NCBI RefSeq assembly: GCF_010730055.1
Contig: NZ_AP022575.1
Location: forward strand, 3,224,001-3,288,000
Direction: 5' to 3'
From: Mycobacterium shinjukuense
GTDB lineage: Bacteria > Actinomycetota > Actinomycetes > Mycobacteriales > Mycobacteriaceae
Length of the DNA stretch: 64,000 nucleotides
In this document: piece by piece, positions 23,380 through 32,513 of the stretch
How the letters are laid out: every line of letters begins with the position of its first letter
Position numbering within the stretch: the stretch's first letter is position 1
Made by a program: the position numbers and the translations under genes
Notes under the pieces: generated by a model
The model's input: only the letters and a program-made list of their open reading frames with translations
The model's database searches: none
What the model was told of the DNA's origin: nothing

Positions 23380-24774
23380 TCACAGGTTGATCATGTGACC
23401 GACCAGGCCGTGGAAGCACTCCTGCAGCGCCTCCGACATCGTCGGGTGGGTGTGCACGTTGCGGGCCAGTTCGCCGGCCGTCAGGTCCCACTTCTGCGCC
23501 AGCGTCAGCTCCGGCAGCAACTCGGACACGTCGTGGCCGATCAGGTGTCCGCCCAGCAGCTCGCCGTGCTTGGCGTCGGCCACCAGCTTCACGAAACCAC
23601 TGGGGTCGCCCAGGCCGTGCGCCTTGGCGTTGGCGGTGAACGGGAACCTGGCCACCACCACGTCGAAACCCTCGTCGCGGGCCTGCTGCTCGGTGAGCCC
23701 GAAGCTGGCCACCTGCGGCTGGCAGAACGTCGCACGCGGCAGCATCCGGTAGTCGCCCAGCGCCAAAGTCTCTGCGCCGGCGATGGTTTCGGCGGCCACC
23801 ACGCCCATGGCCTCGGCGACGTGCGCCAGCATCGCCAACCCGGTGACGTCGCCGATGGCGTAGATGTGCCCGACGTTGGTGCGCATATGGTCGTCGACGC
23901 CGATGGCCTTGCGGTCGGTGAGCGCGACACCGGCTTTGTCCAAGCCGTAGCCCTCGACGTTGGGGGCAAACCCGATGGCCTGCAACACCTTCTGCGCCGT
24001 GAGCTCTTGCGCCGTGCCGTCCTTGCTGACGGTCACGGTGACCTGTGACCCGTTGTCGGCGATGGACTCGACCTTGGTCGCGGTGAGGATCTTGACGCCC
24101 AGCTTCTTGAACTGCCGCTCGATCTCCTTGGACACGTCGGCGTCCTCGTTGGGCAGCGCGCGCGGCAGGAATTCCACGATGGTCACCTCGACGCCGTAGT
24201 TTTTCAGCACGTAGCCGAACTCCATGCCGATGGCCCCGGCGCCGGCGATGATGATCGACGTCGGCAGCTCCCGGGACAGGATCTGTTCCTCGTAGGTCAC
24301 CACGTTGGCCGACAACGACGTGCCCGGAACCAGTCGGGTGCTGCTACCGGTGGCGATGATGGCGTTGTCGAAGGTGACCGTTTGGGTGCCGCCGTCGTTG
24401 AGGTCGACCGCTAGCGTGTTGGCGTCGGTGAACCGACCGTAGCCGTGGATCTCGGTGATCTGGTTCTTCTTCATCAGGAAGTGCACGCCGGCCACCCGAC
24501 CTTCGGCCACCTTGCGGCTGCGGTCGTAGGCGACCCCGTAGTCGAAGGTCAGCTCGCCGCTGGCGCCAAAGGTCTTCGCCTCCTTGGTGAAGATGTGCAC
24601 CAGTTCGGCGTTGCGCAGCAACGCCTTTGACGGGATGCAACCGACGTTGAGGCAGACTCCGCCCCAGTATTTCGGTTCCACGATTGCGGTATTCAGGCCG
24701 AGTTGCGCGGCCCGGATGGCCGCGACGTATCCACCAGGACCGGCTCCGAGGACGACGACGTCATAGTGAGTCAC
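23380..24774 (-). CDS. lpdC: Dihydrolipoamide dehydrogenase
   Basis: A flavoprotein E3 subunit that reoxidises lipoyl groups in the pyruvate dehydrogenase and peroxynitrite reductase/peroxidase complexes of mycobacteria. The 464-residue protein has the FAD motif VVLGAGPGGYVAAI, the redox disulfide GGVCLNVGCIPSKALL (two Cys five apart), the NAD-binding IIIAGAGAIGMEFGYV and the C-terminal His-Glu pair in HTHPTMSEAL. GTG 24774 is chosen over a GTG two codons earlier because a -10 box ends 7 nt before it. Confidence 0.96.
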   Translation of the reverse strand: MTHYDVVVLGAGPGGYVAAIRAAQLGLNTAIVEPKYWGGVCLNVGCIPSKALLRNAELVHIFTKEAKTFGASGELTFDYGVAYDRSRKVAEGRVAGVHFLMKKNQITEIHGYGRFTDANTLAVDLNDGGTQTVTFDNAIIATGSSTRLVPGTSLSANVVTYEEQILSRELPTSIIIAGAGAIGMEFGYVLKNYGVEVTIVEFLPRALPNEDADVSKEIERQFKKLGVKILTATKVESIADNGSQVTVTVSKDGTAQELTAQKVLQAIGFAPNVEGYGLDKAGVALTDRKAIGVDDHMRTNVGHIYAIGDVTGLAMLAHVAEAMGVVAAETIAGAETLALGDYRMLPRATFCQPQVASFGLTEQQARDEGFDVVVARFPFTANAKAHGLGDPSGFVKLVADAKHGELLGGHLIGHDVSELLPELTLAQKWDLTAGELARNVHTHPTMSEALQECFHGLVGHMINL

Positions 24775-24781
24775 GGGCACT

Positions 24782-24787
24782 ACCCTA
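24782..24787 (-). promoter_or_regulatory. -10 box for leaderless lpdC
   Basis: On the minus strand TAGGGT (24787-24782) ends 7 nt before GTG 24774. It nearly touches an alternative GTG at 24780, which could not then be included in the transcript. Confidence 0.6.
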
Positions 24788-24808
24788 GTGGCCGACTCGG
24801 CTGTCGAT

Positions 24809-25318
24809 TCAATAGGGAATGACGCCGACCAGGCAATGGCCCACTCGGGCGCAGTAGTAGTACCCGTAGAGCGGAGCCGCGGCGGCCACGGATGCGAACG
24901 GCCCCGACATCACCCCCAGCGACAATGCCGTGATCAGCGGCCGGCCCGGCACCATCGACAGCATCAAGCCGCCCAGCGTGCACACGACGATATAGACCAG
25001 CACGACGAATACGGCCGCCGTCTTGTCAAGCGTGTGATACCACCAATAAAACAGGCTCAGCCCCACCTCGGCGGCCGCCAGCCACACGCCGAGGACCACC
25101 AGCACCAACTTCCACCGCGGCGCGTACAGGTAGCGGCCGGGCACGCTGACCGGACCGGCAACCGTCTCGGTGGCCGGTGCCGCCGACGGCTGGTGCGCTT
25201 CGGCGACCGCCGGCGAGGACCCCTCGGGCGGCGCCACCGATGCCACCGGTTGCGAACCGGTGTCGTCGAAATCCGGCACGAACGGCTCGGTCCCCGGCCC
25301 GGCCTCCCGGTCAACCAC
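24809..25318 (-). CDS. Membrane protein with acidic N-terminal tail (Rv0461-like)
   Basis: About 169 residues if started at GTG 25318. The N-terminal 65 residues are acidic and rich in Pro, Ala and Ser, then four hydrophobic helices follow (LVLVVLGVWLAAAEVGLSLF, AVFVVLVYIVVCTLGGLML and two shorter), ending with a Tyr-rich YGYYYC segment. No domain recognised. It overlaps the upstream gene by a few bases and is in a minus-strand group with the aldehyde dehydrogenase. The exact start is uncertain because the frame is open further upstream. Confidence 0.72.
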   Translation of the reverse strand: MVDREAGPGTEPFVPDFDDTGSQPVASVAPPEGSSPAVAEAHQPSAAPATETVAGPVSVPGRYLYAPRWKLVLVVLGVWLAAAEVGLSLFYWWYHTLDKTAAVFVVLVYIVVCTLGGLMLSMVPGRPLITALSLGVMSGPFASVAAAAPLYGYYYCARVGHCLVGVIPY

Positions 25319-25589
25319 CGGCCACCACCCGAAGCGCGACCAGCACACCGAACCAACCGGGGGCCACCGCCAGGATGCAGGCACCCAGCGCCGTCACCCA
25401 TCGACGCCCGGAAAACAGGATCACCGACAGCCCGATCACGCTGGGAATCCCGACCACCAACGCGATGACGATGTCCGGCCGGATCCGGACGTGGATCAGC
25501 GCGCTGGACGCCACCCCCGCCAGCTGCCCGACCGCGCTGCCCACCAGCATGGCGCCGGTCAGCAGCCAAGCACGCGGAAGGGGAATCAC
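25311..25589 (-). CDS. Small membrane protein (Rv0460-like)
   Basis: A 92-residue hydrophobic protein beginning VIPLPRAWLLTGAML, with three transmembrane helices (about 8-30, 36-58, 68-88). No recognised domain. GTG 25589 is supported by a TAAGGT -10 hexamer ending 8 nt upstream, which overlaps the stop codon of the DUF779 gene. So this gene probably has its own internal promoter. Confidence 0.75.
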   Translation of the reverse strand: MIPLPRAWLLTGAMLVGSAVGQLAGVASSALIHVRIRPDIVIALVVGIPSVIGLSVILFSGRRWVTALGACILAVAPGWFGVLVALRVVAGG

Positions 25590-25597
25590 GGTGTACG

Positions 25598-25603
25598 ACC
25601 TTA
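25598..25603 (-). promoter_or_regulatory. -10 box for the Rv0460-like gene
   Basis: Minus-strand TAAGGT (25603-25598) ends 8 nt before GTG 25589 and includes the TAA stop of the upstream DUF779 gene. Confidence 0.5.
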
Positions 25604-26101
25604 CTGCGGTGCGAGCCGACCGGTCGCGCACGTGCCCGGCGCGGCACCGTTGTCGTCCAGCTCGACGACAACACCCCTGGTTGACGGCCGTTCGCCGCGC
25701 TCGTAGGCGGCCCCGGTGATCACCGGCGCTGCCTGCAGCAGCGCCGTCTCGGCGTCGCTGAACACCCGGCCGCGACTGAGGAATCGCACGCCTTCGGGTG
25801 CTTCCAGGCTGAACCCGCCGCCGCGGCCCGGCACCACATCGATGATCAGCTGGGTATGCTTCCAGGCCTGGTACTGCGGACCCGAAATCCACACCGGCAC
25901 GCCGTCTTCGCCGATATCGAGCACACCCAGCAAGACGTCGCGGTCACCGACCAGGAAGTCCGCACGCGGGTAGCACATCGGCGACGACCCGTCGCAGCAG
26001 CCGCCGGATTGGTGGAACATCACCGGACCGTGCCGGTCTTGCAGCCTAGCCAGCAGCGCGGCGGCCTCGGCGGTGATGAGCACCCCCGCGGGAGCGTGCA
26101 T
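25601..26101 (-). CDS. DUF779 protein (Rv0459-like)
   Basis: A 166-residue cytosolic protein of the DUF779 family, which is regularly encoded next to aldehyde dehydrogenases. The conserved MFHQSGGCCDGSSPMCYP segment near residue 28 has three cysteines that could bind metal or form a disulfide; the C-terminal third has the FSLEAPEGVRFLSRGRVF strand pair. The ATG at 26101 overlaps the dehydrogenase stop by one base, so the two are coupled. It may help mature or protect the dehydrogenase, but that is inference from linkage. Confidence 0.88.
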   Translation of the reverse strand: MHAPAGVLITAEAAALLARLQDRHGPVMFHQSGGCCDGSSPMCYPRADFLVGDRDVLLGVLDIGEDGVPVWISGPQYQAWKHTQLIIDVVPGRGGGFSLEAPEGVRFLSRGRVFSDAETALLQAAPVITGAAYERGERPSTRGVVVELDDNGAAPGTCATGRLAPQ

Positions 26102-27624
26102 CAGAACAGCCCCAGCGCCTTATCCGAGTAGGACACCATCAGGTTCTTGGTGTGTTGGTAGTGCTCCAGCATCATCTGGTGGCCCTCCCGGCCAATGCCG
26201 GACTGCTTGTAGCCGCCGAACGCCGCGTGCGCGGGGTAGAGGTGATAGCAGTTGACCCACACCCGGCCGGCCTGGATGTCCCGCCCGGCCCGATAGGCGG
26301 TGTTGCCGTCGCGGCTCCACACACCCGCGCCCAAGCCGTAGAGGGTGTCGTTGGCGATGCCGATCGCGTCGTCGTAATCGGTGAACGACGTCACCGCCAC
26401 CACCGGCCCGAAGATCTCCTCCTGGAAGATCCGCATCGTGTTGGTGCCGGTGAAGATCGTCGGCTGCATGTAGTAGCCGCCGGACAGGTCGCCGCCCAGT
26501 TCGGCACGCTCGCCGCCGGTGATGATCACCGCACCCTCTTGCTTGCCGATTTCGATGTAGGACAACACCTTTTCCAGCTGGTCGTTGGAGGCCTGGGAAC
26601 CCAGCATGGTTTCGGTGTCCAGCGGGTCACCCTGCCGGACCGCCTTGGTCCGGATCGCCGCCAGCTCCAGGAACTCGTCGTAGATGTCGGCCTGGATCAG
26701 GCTGCGCGACGGGCAGGTGCACACCTCCCCCTGGTTGAGGGCGAACATGGTGAAGCCCTCCAGCGCCTTGTCTTGGAAGTCGTCGTGCGCGGCCAGCACG
26801 TCGGCGAAGAAGATGTTGGGGCTCTTGCCGCCCAGTTCCAGGGTGACCGGGATCAGGTTGTGCGAGGCGTATTGCATGATCAGCCGCCCGGTGGTGGTTT
26901 CCCCGGTGAACGCGACCTTGGCGATCCGGTCGCTGGAGGCCAACGGCTTGCCGGCTTCGGCGCCGAACCCGTTGACCACGTTGACCACCCCGGGTGGCAG
27001 CAGATCACCGATCAGCGACATCAGGTAGAGCACCGAGGCAGGCGTCTGCTCGGCGGGTTTGAGCACCGCCGTGTTGCCGGCCGCCAGCGCCGGCGCCAGC
27101 TTCCAGGCGGCCATCAGGATCGGGAAGTTCCACGGAATGATCTGCCCCACCACGCCGAGCGGCTCGTGGAAATGGTAGGCCACGGTGTCCTCGTCGATCT
27201 GGCTCAGCGAGCCCTCCTGCGCGCGGATCGCCGCGGCGAAATACCGGAAGTGATCGGCCGCCAGCGGGATGTCGGCGGCCAGCGCCTCCCGGACCGGTTT
27301 GCCGTTGTCCCAGACCTCGGCCACGGCCAACGCGGTGGTGTGCTGGTCGATGCGGTCGGCGATCTTGTTGAGGATCGCCGCGCGCTCGGCCGGCGGGGTC
27401 TTGCCCCACGCCGGGGCGGCGGCGTGGGCGGCGTCGAGCGCCTTGTCGATGTCGGCCTCGTCGGAGCGCGGCACCTCGCAGAACGGCTGGCCGGTCACCG
27501 GCGTCGGGTTCTCGAAGTAGCGGCCCCGCACCGGCGCAACCCATTGACCCCCGATGAAGTTTTCGTACCGGGATTCATACGACATCACTGCCCCGGCAGA
27601 ACCTGGACGCGGAAAGACAGTCAT
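26101..27624 (-). CDS. NAD-dependent aldehyde dehydrogenase (Rv0458-like)
   Basis: A 507-residue cytosolic enzyme oxidising aldehydes to acids, of the acetaldehyde dehydrogenase (ExaC/AldA) type. Motifs are IIPWNFPILMAAWKLAPAL, the cofactor loop FTGETTTGR, catalytic Glu in VTLELGGKSPNIF and catalytic Cys in NQGEVCTCPSR. The double Cys CTC is usual for this branch. It is followed by its DUF779 companion and divergent from the S9 peptidase across 53 bp. Acetaldehyde is the likeliest substrate. Confidence 0.93.
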   Translation of the reverse strand: MTVFPRPGSAGAVMSYESRYENFIGGQWVAPVRGRYFENPTPVTGQPFCEVPRSDEADIDKALDAAHAAAPAWGKTPPAERAAILNKIADRIDQHTTALAVAEVWDNGKPVREALAADIPLAADHFRYFAAAIRAQEGSLSQIDEDTVAYHFHEPLGVVGQIIPWNFPILMAAWKLAPALAAGNTAVLKPAEQTPASVLYLMSLIGDLLPPGVVNVVNGFGAEAGKPLASSDRIAKVAFTGETTTGRLIMQYASHNLIPVTLELGGKSPNIFFADVLAAHDDFQDKALEGFTMFALNQGEVCTCPSRSLIQADIYDEFLELAAIRTKAVRQGDPLDTETMLGSQASNDQLEKVLSYIEIGKQEGAVIITGGERAELGGDLSGGYYMQPTIFTGTNTMRIFQEEIFGPVVAVTSFTDYDDAIGIANDTLYGLGAGVWSRDGNTAYRAGRDIQAGRVWVNCYHLYPAHAAFGGYKQSGIGREGHQMMLEHYQHTKNLMVSYSDKALGLF

Positions 27625-27677
27625 CGGCTCGGCTCCTCGTTCGACCGTTTACAACTCACAGTACCGCCGGGGAGACA

Positions 27678-29729
27678 ATGGCTTCCATGACCGCTGAGGC
27701 TCCCCCGGACGGCCCCGACCCGTACCTGTGGCTGGAAGACGTCACCGGTGAGCAGGCGCTGGACTGGGTGCGCGCACGCAACGAGGCGACCAAGGCGGCG
27801 TTCTGCGACGAGGAGTTCGAGCGCATGCGTGCCGAGGCGCTCGAGGTGCTCGACACCGACGCCCGCATCCCGTACGTGACCCGCCGCGGCGATTACCTGT
27901 ACAACTTCTGGCGCGACGCCGCCAACCCGCGCGGGCTGTGGCGGCGTACCACGCTGGACAGCTATCGCACCGACTCCCCGGACTGGGATGTGCTGATCGA
28001 TGTCGATGAACTGGGCCGAGCCGACAACCAAAAGTGGGTGTGGGCCGGCGCCGGCGTCATCGAACCCGACTACACCCGTGCCCTGATCGGTCTCTCCCCG
28101 GGCGGCTCGGATGCCACCATCGTGCGTGAATTCGACATGGTGACACGCAAATTCGTGGTCGACGGGTTCGAGCTCGGGCAGGCCAAGTCGCAGATCACCT
28201 GGGAGGACCCGGACACCGTGCTGGTGGGTACCGACTTCGGCGCTGACTCGCTCACCGAATCCGGCTACCCGCGAGTGATCAAACGATGGCGCCGGGGCAC
28301 ACCACTGGCCGAGGCCGAGACGGTCTTCGAGGGCACGCGGGCCGACGTGCGCGTCACCGCGTCGGTGGATCGCACACCCGGATTCGAGCGCACCGTGCTG
28401 GCGCGGGCCCTCGACTTCTGGAACGACGAGGTCTACGAGCTGCGCGGTTCGGAACTGATCCGAATCGACGCGCCCACCGACGCTACCGTGTCGATCCACC
28501 GGGACTGGCTGTTGATCGAACTGCGCACCGACTGGACCCGCGGCACCACCACCTACCCCGCGGGCTCGCTGCTGGCCGCTGACTACCACGAATTCCTCGC
28601 CTGCACAGCAGAATTGCGGGTGGTGTTCCAGCCCGACGCACATACCGCGCTGCACCACTACGCGTGGACCCGCGACCGCCTGTTGCTGGTCACGCTGGCC
28701 GACGTGGCCAGCCGCGTGGAGATCGTCACACCGGACGACCCGGGCAGCTGGCGGCGCGAGCCGATCGCGGGCATCCCGGCCGCGACCAACACCGTGATCG
28801 TCGCCGCCGATCACCACGGCGACGAGTTCTTCTTGGACTGCAGTGGTTTCGTCACGCCGTCGCGGCTGTTGCGCGGCACCGCTGACGGCCAGCTGGCGCC
28901 CATCAAGTCTGCACCGGCGTTTTTCGACGCCGAAAACACCACGGTGGCACAGTATTTCACGGCATCTGCCGATGGCACCAGGGTCCCGTACTTTGTCGTG
29001 CGACCCGCCTCTAGCGACGGGCCCGGCCCCACCCTGCTGAGCGGCTACGGCGGGTTCGAGACCTCCCGGACACCGGCCTACGACGGCGTGCTGGGCCGGC
29101 TCTGGCTGGCCCGCGGGGGCACCTACGTGCTGGCCAACATCCGCGGCGGCGGCGAGTACGGGCCCGGCTGGCACACCCAGGCGATGCGCGCGGGCCGGCA
29201 CAAAGTGGCCGAGGACTTCGCGGCGATAGCCACCGATGTGGTGGACCGCGGCATCAGCACCGTTGAGCGGCTCGGCGCGCGCGGCGGCAGCAACGGCGGG
29301 CTGCTGGTGGGCATCATGTTGACCAAGCACCCGGAGAAATTCGCCGCGCTGGTCTGCGATGTGCCGCTGCTGGACATGAAGCGGTACCACCTGCTGCTGG
29401 CCGGCGCCTCCTGGGTGGCCGAATACGGCGATCCGGACAACCCCGAAGACTGGGAATTCATCGCCGAATACTCTCCCTACCAGAACATTTCGGCTGACCT
29501 GAAGTACCCGCCGGTGCTCATGACCACCTCGACCCGCGACGATCGGGTGCATCCCGGCCATGCCCGCAAGATGGTGGCGGCCCTGCAGGCCGCCGGCCAT
29601 CGCGTCTGGTACTACGAAAACATCGAGGGCGGTCACGCCGGCGCAGCCGACAACGAACAACTCGCGTTCAAGTCGGCACTGAGTTACTCGTTCCTGCACC
29701 GCATGCTGTCGGCGCAGCCGCGCAGCTAG
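27678..29729 (+). CDS. S9 prolyl oligopeptidase-family peptidase (Rv0457c-like)
   Basis: A serine peptidase of about 683 residues cutting short peptides after proline or basic residues. An N-terminal seven-bladed propeller (about residues 80-410) limits access to the C-terminal alpha/beta-hydrolase domain. The catalytic Ser lies in GARGGSNGGLLVG, the Asp in TSTRDDRVHPGHA and the His in NIEGGHAGAAD, in the usual order. PYLWLEDV near the N-terminus is the family opening. ATG 27678 has GGGGAGA upstream; a second ATG three codons later is also possible. No signal peptide, so it is cytosolic. Confidence 0.93.
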   Translation: MASMTAEAPPDGPDPYLWLEDVTGEQALDWVRARNEATKAAFCDEEFERMRAEALEVLDTDARIPYVTRRGDYLYNFWRDAANPRGLWRRTTLDSYRTDSPDWDVLIDVDELGRADNQKWVWAGAGVIEPDYTRALIGLSPGGSDATIVREFDMVTRKFVVDGFELGQAKSQITWEDPDTVLVGTDFGADSLTESGYPRVIKRWRRGTPLAEAETVFEGTRADVRVTASVDRTPGFERTVLARALDFWNDEVYELRGSELIRIDAPTDATVSIHRDWLLIELRTDWTRGTTTYPAGSLLAADYHEFLACTAELRVVFQPDAHTALHHYAWTRDRLLLVTLADVASRVEIVTPDDPGSWRREPIAGIPAATNTVIVAADHHGDEFFLDCSGFVTPSRLLRGTADGQLAPIKSAPAFFDAENTTVAQYFTASADGTRVPYFVVRPASSDGPGPTLLSGYGGFETSRTPAYDGVLGRLWLARGGTYVLANIRGGGEYGPGWHTQAMRAGRHKVAEDFAAIATDVVDRGISTVERLGARGGSNGGLLVGIMLTKHPEKFAALVCDVPLLDMKRYHLLLAGASWVAEYGDPDNPEDWEFIAEYSPYQNISADLKYPPVLMTTSTRDDRVHPGHARKMVAALQAAGHRVWYYENIEGGHAGAADNEQLAFKSALSYSFLHRMLSAQPRS

Positions 29730-29757
29730 CCACACGATCAGGGGGTGGTGCACACCG

Positions 29758-30783
29758 GTGAGCCAGCGCGGTCACCTGAAACTCATGGCCACAGCCGCGG
29801 CCGCGGTGTTGGCCGCGTGCGGCCAGCATGGCGCCGACACCGCGGCAACGACGCTGCCACCGGCGGCCGAACCGATCTTGGCGGCACCCCCGATGACCAC
29901 CCCGCCCGGTCGCCTGCTGGAGGTGGGCAGCTATCCGGAAGGCGTCGCCGTCGACCCCGCGACCCGCACCGTCGCGGTCGCTACCCGCTACCCCGACCAA
30001 CTGGTGCTGATCAACATCGATTCGCTGACGGTGACCGCCCAGATCCCACTGCCCGGGGGCGCCCGCCATCTCGCGCTGGCCGCACCCCGGGGTCCGGTCC
30101 TGGTGCCGGTTGAAACCGCCAACGCCTTGGTGCGGGTGGAGTTGCCGCAGGCAACGGCGTCGCCGCCGATCGCGACCGGCGCCTTCCCGCATGACGCCGC
30201 GGCGGCGGCCAACGGCACCGTGTTCGTCAGCAACGAACACGACGGCACGGTGAGCGTGCTGCGTGGCAACCAGATGGTGAAGGTCCTCACCGGCTTCGGG
30301 CAACCCGCCGGGGTGGCGGCGTCCGGCAACACCGTGGGCGTGCTCGACGCGCGGAAGAACACCGTGACGGTCTACGACGCCGAGACCTTGTCCGCGGTCG
30401 GCTCGACAGCCGCGGGCGCGGGCCCCACCCACGTGATCGCCGACCGGCACGGGCACCTGATCGTCACCGACACCCGTGGCAACAGCGTCCGGGTGTTCGA
30501 CCCGCGGCCGACGCCGCGCGAGGTTGGCAGGGCGGCACAGCCGGGCGGGCCGTACGGCCTGGCCTATGACCCGACCCGCGACCGGCTCTGGGTCTCCTCC
30601 TCGGGCACCAACGAGGTCATCGGCTACACCGTTACCGACCCGAACCTTGCCGAAGTCGCCCGCATCCCCACCGTGCAGAACCCCTACTCGCTGGGTGTGG
30701 ACCCGGTGACCGGCCGGTTGTTCATCGCCGGAGTGACCGGCGGCGTGGTGCAGGTCATCGACCCCGGTGCCACCGGGGGCTGA
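29758..30783 (+). CDS. YVTN-type beta-propeller lipoprotein
   Basis: A 341-residue exported lipoprotein: basic N-terminus, hydrophobic stretch and lipobox LAAC near residue 21. After a Pro/Thr-rich linker there are repeated strands of the YVTN/NHL type (EGVAVDPATRTVAVATRYPD, RHLALAAPRGPVLVPVE, YGLAYDPTRDRLWVSS, YSLGVDPVTGRLFIAG), forming a six- or seven-bladed propeller. Such proteins often bind ligands or partner proteins; the target is unknown. GTG 29758 is the start. I recall a MazEF-type pair, not this gene, at this position in H37Rv. Cotranscription with echA2 is likely (21-bp gap). Confidence 0.82.
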   Translation: MSQRGHLKLMATAAAAVLAACGQHGADTAATTLPPAAEPILAAPPMTTPPGRLLEVGSYPEGVAVDPATRTVAVATRYPDQLVLINIDSLTVTAQIPLPGGARHLALAAPRGPVLVPVETANALVRVELPQATASPPIATGAFPHDAAAAANGTVFVSNEHDGTVSVLRGNQMVKVLTGFGQPAGVAASGNTVGVLDARKNTVTVYDAETLSAVGSTAAGAGPTHVIADRHGHLIVTDTRGNSVRVFDPRPTPREVGRAAQPGGPYGLAYDPTRDRLWVSSSGTNEVIGYTVTDPNLAEVARIPTVQNPYSLGVDPVTGRLFIAGVTGGVVQVIDPGATGG

Positions 30784-30804
30784 TCGCCGATATCGTCGCT
30801 GAAC

Positions 30805-31722
30805 ATGCCGACACCCGAGTTCGAGACGCTGCTGTACACGACGGCCGGTCCGGTCGCCACCATCACGCTCAACCGCCCCGACCAGCTCAACACCATCGTC
30901 CCGCCCATGCCCGACGAGATCGAGGCCGCGATCGGGCTCGCCGAACGCGACCAGGACATCAAGGTCATCGTGTTGCGCGGAGCCGGCCGCGCGTTCTCGG
31001 CCGGGTATGACTTCGCCGGCGGCTTCCGGCACTGGGGCGAGGCCATGATGACCGACGGGCGATGGGATCCGGGCAAGGATTTCGCCATGGTCACCGCCCG
31101 CGAGACCGGGCCGACACAGAAGTTCATGGCGATCTGGCGGGCGTCCAAACCGGTGATCGCGCAGGTCCACGGCTGGTGCGTGGGCGGAGCCAGCGACTAC
31201 GCGCTGTGCGCCGACCTCGTGATCGCCAGCGAGGACGCGGTGATCGGCACCCCGTACAGCCGGATGTGGGGGGCCTATCTGACCGGGATGTGGCTGTACC
31301 GGCTTAGCCTGGCCAAGGTGAAATGGCACTCGCTGACCGGCCGGCCGCTGACCGGGGTGCAGGCCGCCGAGATCGAGCTGATCAACGAGGCGGTGCCGTT
31401 CCAGCGGCTGGCGGCCCGCGTCGCCCAGATCGCCGCCGAGCTGGCCCGAATCCCGTTGTCGCAGTTGCGGGCTCAGAAGCTGATCGTCAACCAGGCCTAC
31501 GAGAACATGGGCCTGGCGTCCACCCAGATACTGGGCGGCATTCTCGACGGGCTGATGCGCAACACCCCCGAAGCGCTCGACTTCATCCGCACCGCCGAAA
31601 CCGAAGGTGTGCGGGCGGCGGTCGAGCGCCGCGACGGCCCGTTCGGCGACTACAGCCAGGCCCCGCCCGAGCTGCGACCCGACCCCACGCACCTGATCGT
31701 CCCGGATAGCGACGGCCCATGA
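30805..31722 (+). CDS. echA2: Enoyl-CoA hydratase/isomerase family protein EchA2
   Basis: A 305-residue crotonase-fold enzyme. The oxyanion-hole segments are AGRAFSAGYDFAGGF and VHGWCVGGASDYALCADL. The usual catalytic Glu pair is not evident at the standard places, so the reaction (hydration, isomerisation or other) is not certain. The C-terminal extension with GPFGDYSQAPPELRPDPTH is typical of EchA2. It overlaps the start region of the next frame but not its chosen start. Confidence 0.9.
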   Translation: MPTPEFETLLYTTAGPVATITLNRPDQLNTIVPPMPDEIEAAIGLAERDQDIKVIVLRGAGRAFSAGYDFAGGFRHWGEAMMTDGRWDPGKDFAMVTARETGPTQKFMAIWRASKPVIAQVHGWCVGGASDYALCADLVIASEDAVIGTPYSRMWGAYLTGMWLYRLSLAKVKWHSLTGRPLTGVQAAEIELINEAVPFQRLAARVAQIAAELARIPLSQLRAQKLIVNQAYENMGLASTQILGGILDGLMRNTPEALDFIRTAETEGVRAAVERRDGPFGDYSQAPPELRPDPTHLIVPDSDGP

Positions 31723-31753
31723 CCAAGGCCGCGCCCCCGGGCCCGGAAAATGT

Positions 31754-31759
31754 TACGGT
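31754..31759 (+). promoter_or_regulatory. -10 box for leaderless Rv0455c-like gene
   Basis: TACGGT ends 7 nt before ATG 31767, within a short palindrome GTTACGGTAAC. It supports a start 16 codons later than the longest open frame. Confidence 0.6.
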
Positions 31760-31766
31760 AACCATC

Positions 31767-32225
31767 ATGTTGCGGCTGACCACCCCTGTGCGGGCGGGCA
31801 CCGTGTTGGTCGCGCTTCTCGGTATGCTCGGCGCCGTCGCCGCGAGCCTCCCGAAGGCCGCCACCGCGGATTCCACGGAAGACTTTCCGATACCCCGCAG
31901 GATCATCGCCACCACCTGCACCGCCGAACAGATCCTGGCGGCCACCAGGGACACCAGCCCGGTCTACTACCAGCGGTACATGATCGACTACAACAACCAC
32001 CCGAATGTTCAGCAGGCCGTCCAAGACAAGGCACACTGGTTTTTCTCGTTGAGCCCGGCGGAACGCCGCGACTATTCCGAGCACTTCTACAATGGCGATC
32101 CGCTGTGGTTCGCGTGGCCCAACCACATGAAGATCTTCTTTAACAACAAGGGTGTGGTCGCCAAGTCCACCGAGGTGTGCAACGGATACCCGCCAACCGA
32201 TATGTCGGTGTGGGACTGGGCATAG
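31767..32225 (+). CDS. Secreted Rv0455c-like protein, siderophore-export factor
   Basis: A 152-residue secreted protein. The signal peptide (about 1-34, TVLVALLGMLGAVAASL, ending ATA) is followed by a small helical domain containing DSTEDFPIPRRIIATTC, SPVYYQRYMIDYNNHPN and FNNKGVVAKSTEVCNGYP, with two cysteines likely in a disulfide. The H37Rv protein is reported to be required for siderophore secretion together with MmpL4/MmpL5. Here mmpS4-mmpL4 lie 1.6 kb downstream on the same strand. The start is set by the -10 box at 31754. Confidence 0.9.
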   Translation: MLRLTTPVRAGTVLVALLGMLGAVAASLPKAATADSTEDFPIPRRIIATTCTAEQILAATRDTSPVYYQRYMIDYNNHPNVQQAVQDKAHWFFSLSPAERRDYSEHFYNGDPLWFAWPNHMKIFFNNKGVVAKSTEVCNGYPPTDMSVWDWA

Positions 32226-32248
32226 GCCACGACTTCTCCGCCGCCAGG

Positions 32249-32272
32249 CGGTGTCCGCCGACGGGGGGACAC
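32249..32272 (+). terminator. Possible hairpin terminator after the Rv0455c-like gene
   Basis: GTGTCC (32251-32256) pairs with GGACAC (32267-32272) with further C-G pairs inside, 25 nt after the stop. There is no U-tract. The remainder of the gap to 32513 shows no convincing gene; it contains a short palindrome ATCATGAT at 32428-32435. Confidence 0.35.
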
Positions 32273-32513
32273 GGCGATTCATCCCGATCGTTGGCCGTTC
32301 GGCGGATCACTGCCGCTGGACCGCCGCGGGATGCTTACAGCCACCAGCCAATGCACGCCACGGTCATCGGTTGCCCAGCGACCGTCGGCCATACACCCGG
32401 AAATCTTGACGCGGCGGGCCAAAGGTCATCATGATGGACCCCCGGGCAACCGCGCACCTGGCGGCGGGTGTATTTGTCGGTGCAGCAGTGGTCCGAAAGT
32501 TGGAGGTCGCCGT

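Noticed and set aside
27621..29753. A 710-codon open frame on the minus strand opposite the S9 peptidase
   Set aside because: It mirrors the GC-rich codon pattern of the peptidase gene; the product is full of His, Arg and Gly with no recognisable domain.
29668..31692. A 674-codon minus-strand frame opposite the propeller lipoprotein and echA2
   Set aside because: Same reason; the plus-strand genes have clear family motifs and the mirror frame does not.
32226..32513. A search for PPE11 remains
   Set aside because: No frame shows PPE motifs; the 288 bp hold only a weak hairpin and a short palindrome.
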